Positions 14,278 to 16,340 of a DNA stretch of 16,340 nucleotides are shown piece after piece (position 1 is the stretch's first letter; each line of letters opens with the position of its first letter). This DNA comes from Brachybacterium sp. (lineage in GTDB: Bacteria; Actinomycetota; Actinomycetes; Actinomycetales; Dermabacteraceae). The notes beneath the pieces are model-generated. The model was not told the DNA's origin, did no database searches, and saw only the letters and a program-made list of their open reading frames with translations. The stretch covers positions 1 to 16,340 of the forward strand of contig DAHVRS010000259.1 in NCBI GenBank assembly GCA_027322375.1, written 5' to 3'. The translations under genes were made by a program, and so were the position numbers.

Positions 14278-15708
14278 TCACCGCACCAGGAGGGTCGCAG
14301 GGTCGGCGAGGGTCTCGGCGATGTCCATGAGGAATGCGGAGGCCTCGGCGCCGTCGAGCACCCGGTGGTCGAAGGAGAGGGTGAGGGTGACGACGGTGCG
14401 CAGCGCGACCTCGCCGCGGTGCTCCCACGGCTGCTTCCGCAGCGCGCCGAGCGCCAGGATCGTGGACTGGCCGGGATTCAGGATCGGGGTGCCGCCGTGC
14501 ACGCCGAACACGCCGACGTTCGTCACCGTGAGCGTGGAGCCGGTGAGCTCACTCGGGGAGAGCGCGCCCTCCCTCGCTGTCTCGGCGGTCTCCGCGATCG
14601 CGGTGGTGAGGGCGGGGCCGTCCTCGGTCGCTCCGGCGGGCAGGGTCGCGACGAGCAGGCCGCGCTCGGTCGCAACCGCGATCCCGAGCCTGACCTCGTC
14701 GAACACGTCGATCTGGCGTGCCTCCGCGTCGAAGCGGGCGTTCGCGGTGGGGGTGCGGGAGACGGCCGGCACGACCGCCCGGCACACCGCGGCGAGGAAG
14801 GAGGTGCGGCGTCCGTCGCGGCCGCCTCGGCGTAGCAGCTCGAGGGTGTCGGTGACGTCGATCGTGACGTGCACGGAGGCGTGGGGAGCGGTGAACGCGG
14901 AGTCGGTCATGGCCTGCGCTGTCTGCTTCCGCAGCCCCGTGACGGGGATCGAGTGCGAGCCGCGAGCGGACGTCACGGGGACATCCGAGGTCGAGGTGCG
15001 GGTGCCGGTGCAGCAGGTGCCGCCGTGGGCGCGGGCCTCGACGTCGGCGCGGAGGATCCGGCCGCCCGGGCCGCTGCCGTGCACGGTGCGCAGGTCGACG
15101 CCCAGGTCACGGGCCCGACGGCGCACCGGCGGCATGGCGCGGGGCGTGGGCCCGCCAGCGTCTACGGCCTCCGGCCGCTCGTAGGGGGTGGTGGGGAAGG
15201 TGCGCGGCCGACGGGTGGGTCTGCCGGTGCCGGGCAGCACCGGCCCGTACCCGACCAGCACCGACTGGCGCTGCGGACGGGCTTCCGCCTCGGTGGCGTC
15301 GGAGGTGGTGGCGGCGGAATCGGTGGCAGCAGCCGGGCCTTGGGCGGTGTCCGCTAAGACTGCGCCAGCAGGCGCGTCGGCCGAGGTGGCCCCGTCGGCC
15401 GCCCGCCCGTCGGCCGCGGAAGTGCTGGATGCCGCGCCGTCGGCTGCAGGAGTGCTGGTCGTAGGCGCATCGACGGCGGCGAAGCCGACGAGCGGCGCCC
15501 CGACGTCGAGGGTCTCCCCCTCTGCGGCGTGCAGCGCGGTGATCCTTCCGGCGCAGGGGCTGGGCAGCTCGACGAGTGCCTTGGCGGTCTCCACCTCTGC
15601 GAGGGGCTGGTTGCGGGTGACCTCGTCGCCGACCGCGACATGCCAGGCCACGATCGTCGCCTCGGTGAGGCCTTCACCCAGGTCAGGGAGCAGGAAGTCG
15701 GTCATCAT
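14278..15708 (-). CDS. bkdC: Branched-chain 2-oxoacid dehydrogenase E2 (dihydrolipoamide acyltransferase)
   Basis: This is a 476-residue E2 core protein. One lipoyl domain (1-80) has [11 protein letters not shown] (7-17) and lipoylated Lys43 in [13 protein letters not shown]. An Ala/Thr/Ser/Asp-rich flexible linker (about 81-145) follows, then VLVGYG (150-155), seen in many actinobacterial E2s of this group. A peripheral subunit-binding domain lies at about 190-226 ([14 protein letters not shown] to [10 protein letters not shown]). The acyltransferase domain (about 250-476) carries SFDHRVLDG with catalytic His448 and Asp452, plus [18 protein letters not shown]. It transfers the decarboxylated acyl group, here presumably isovaleryl, isobutyryl or 2-methylbutyryl, to CoA. 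The first ATG (15708) overlaps the E1-beta stop as ATGA; a second ATG follows immediately at 15705. A general pyruvate complex E2 is the alternative, but the operon favours branched-chain acids. Confidence 0.93.
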   Translation of the reverse strand: MMTDFLLPDLGEGLTEATIVAWHVAVGDEVTRNQPLAEVETAKALVELPSPCAGRITALHAAEGETLDVGAPLVGFAAVDAPTTSTPAADGAASSTSAADGRAADGATSADAPAGAVLADTAQGPAAATDSAATTSDATEAEARPQRQSVLVGYGPVLPGTGRPTRRPRTFPTTPYERPEAVDAGGPTPRAMPPVRRRARDLGVDLRTVHGSGPGGRILRADVEARAHGGTCCTGTRTSTSDVPVTSARGSHSIPVTGLRKQTAQAMTDSAFTAPHASVHVTIDVTDTLELLRRGGRDGRRTSFLAAVCRAVVPAVSRTPTANARFDAEARQIDVFDEVRLGIAVATERGLLVATLPAGATEDGPALTTAIAETAETAREGALSPSELTGSTLTVTNVGVFGVHGGTPILNPGQSTILALGALRKQPWEHRGEVALRTVVTLTLSFDHRVLDGAEASAFLMDIAETLADPATLLVR

Positions 15709-16340
15709 GCCGCCTCTCGCGAGCTGCGGCGGCCCAGCGTCCGGTCCACCGCGTCCAGGATCCGGTCGATGCCGGGCAGGTGATGCTCCTCGAGCGCTGC
15801 CGGCGGGTAGGGCACGTCGTAGCCGGTCACTCGCTCGGGCGCGGCCTCGAGGTGCTCGAAGCAGTCCTCGATCGCGCAGGTGATCACCTCGGAGGAGAGG
15901 GAGACCGTGCCGGGCGCCTCGTGCGCGGCGATCAGCCGGCCGGTGCGGCGCACGCTCTCCGCGACGGTGTCTCGGTCCAGCGGGGCGAGGGAGCGCAGGT
16001 CGATGACCTCGAGGTCGATCCCGTCGTCCTCCGCGGCAACAGCCGCCTCCAGCGCGGTGACCACGAGCGGGCCGTAGGCGACGAGGGTCGCGTCGCGGCC
16101 GCTGCGCAGCACCCGCGCGGAAGAGAGATCCGTGGTCAGCGAGGTGTCCACCTCGCCCTTGCCCCAGTAGCGGCGCTTCGGTTCGAGCAGGATGACGGGG
16201 TCCTCGCACTCGATCGCGGCGCGCATCGTGGAGTAGGCGTCCTGCGGGTCCGCGACGGTGACCACGCGCAGGCCCGGGGTGTGAGCGAAGTACGCCTCCG
16301 GGGACTCGGAGTGGTGCTCGACCGCGCCGATCCCGCCGCC
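15705..16340 (-). CDS. bkdB: Branched-chain 2-oxoacid dehydrogenase E1 component, beta subunit (5' end outside window)
   Basis: This is the C-terminal 211 residues of a transketolase-like beta subunit; the frame is open through the window edge at 16340, and about 115-130 N-terminal residues of the usual 325-340 are missing. The visible part begins GGGIGAVEHHSESPEAYFAHTPGL, the family's conserved loop with the HS..PEA..AH..PGL pattern. It continues with PVILLEPKRRYW, the C-terminal domain DATLVAYGPLV, LEVIDLRSLAPLD, EAPGTVSLSSEV and DVPYPPA, all standard for E1-beta. With E1-alpha (presumably just upstream) it decarboxylates branched-chain 2-oxoacids using thiamine diphosphate and acylates the E2 lipoyl group. 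The internal GTG at 16265 is not a start. It is the first gene of the coupled minus-strand operon within the window. Confidence 0.94.
   Translation of the reverse strand, partial: GGGIGAVEHHSESPEAYFAHTPGLRVVTVADPQDAYSTMRAAIECEDPVILLEPKRRYWGKGEVDTSLTTDLSSARVLRSGRDATLVAYGPLVVTALEAAVAAEDDGIDLEVIDLRSLAPLDRDTVAESVRRTGRLIAAHEAPGTVSLSSEVITCAIEDCFEHLEAAPERVTGYDVPYPPAALEEHHLPGIDRILDAVDRTLGRRSSREAA

Noticed and set aside
13226..15184. A 652-codon open frame on the plus strand across the carboxyltransferase and E2 genes
   Set aside because: It spans two convincing minus-strand genes and their junction; no recognisable domain.
15709..16209. N-terminal extension of the E2 frame into the E1-beta gene
   Set aside because: The lipoyl domain begins at the MMTDF start (15708); the extension is Arg-rich shadow coding of E1-beta.

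Overview
The window is very GC-rich (roughly 70% or more by eye) and densely coded, with short intergenic gaps, ATG/GTG starts behind purine-rich ribosome binding sites, and G/C-dominated third codon positions. Gene content and gene order fit a high-GC actinobacterium. A Micrococcales organism such as Brachybacterium is my best guess, from memory of such clusters only. No rRNA, tRNA, CRISPR array, insertion sequence or phage gene is visible. No stretch longer than about 250 bases lacks a gene.

Left part (1-3900, + strand): the 3' end of a GntP-type permease closes with a strong hairpin. A sugar-phosphate module follows: a two-domain dihydroxyacetone-kinase-family kinase, an RpiB-family isomerase and a triosephosphate-isomerase-like protein. 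This trio matches the erythrulose (C4 polyol) route known from Mycobacterium smegmatis (LerK/DerK, DerI, LerI) and the EryH/EryI pair of Brucella. In that route L-erythrulose 1-phosphate is converted to D-erythrulose 4-phosphate and then to D-erythrose 4-phosphate, which enters the pentose phosphate pathway. The TIM-like gene has its own leader, which carries a perfect 19-bp inverted repeat.

Middle (3956-7706): four unrelated single genes. They are a small nucleoside-deaminase-family protein (+), a Tat-exported esterase/PHB-depolymerase-like hydrolase (-) with a clear sigma70-type promoter, a two-TM helical membrane protein of possible XpaC type (+), and a GntR/FCD regulator (-). The leader of the regulator shares the 10-mer TTCCTATAGG with the promoter region of the kinase gene.

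Right part (7882-16340, all - strand): one tightly coupled operon. In transcription order it encodes branched-chain 2-oxoacid dehydrogenase E1-beta (cut by the window edge), E2 (lipoyl acyltransferase), an acyl-CoA carboxylase carboxyltransferase, the biotin carboxylase/BCCP subunit, a MaoC-like hydratase, a CitE-like lyase and an acyl-CoA dehydrogenase. Most junctions are 4-bp ATGA overlaps. The gene set parallels the M. tuberculosis bkdABC-citE-Rv2499c-fadE19-accA1-accD1 locus. It would take leucine's 2-oxoacid through isovaleryl-CoA, methylcrotonyl-CoA and methylglutaconyl-CoA to acetoacetate plus acetyl-CoA, probably through (R)-HMG-CoA and a CitE-type lyase. No classical HMG-CoA lyase is seen in the window.
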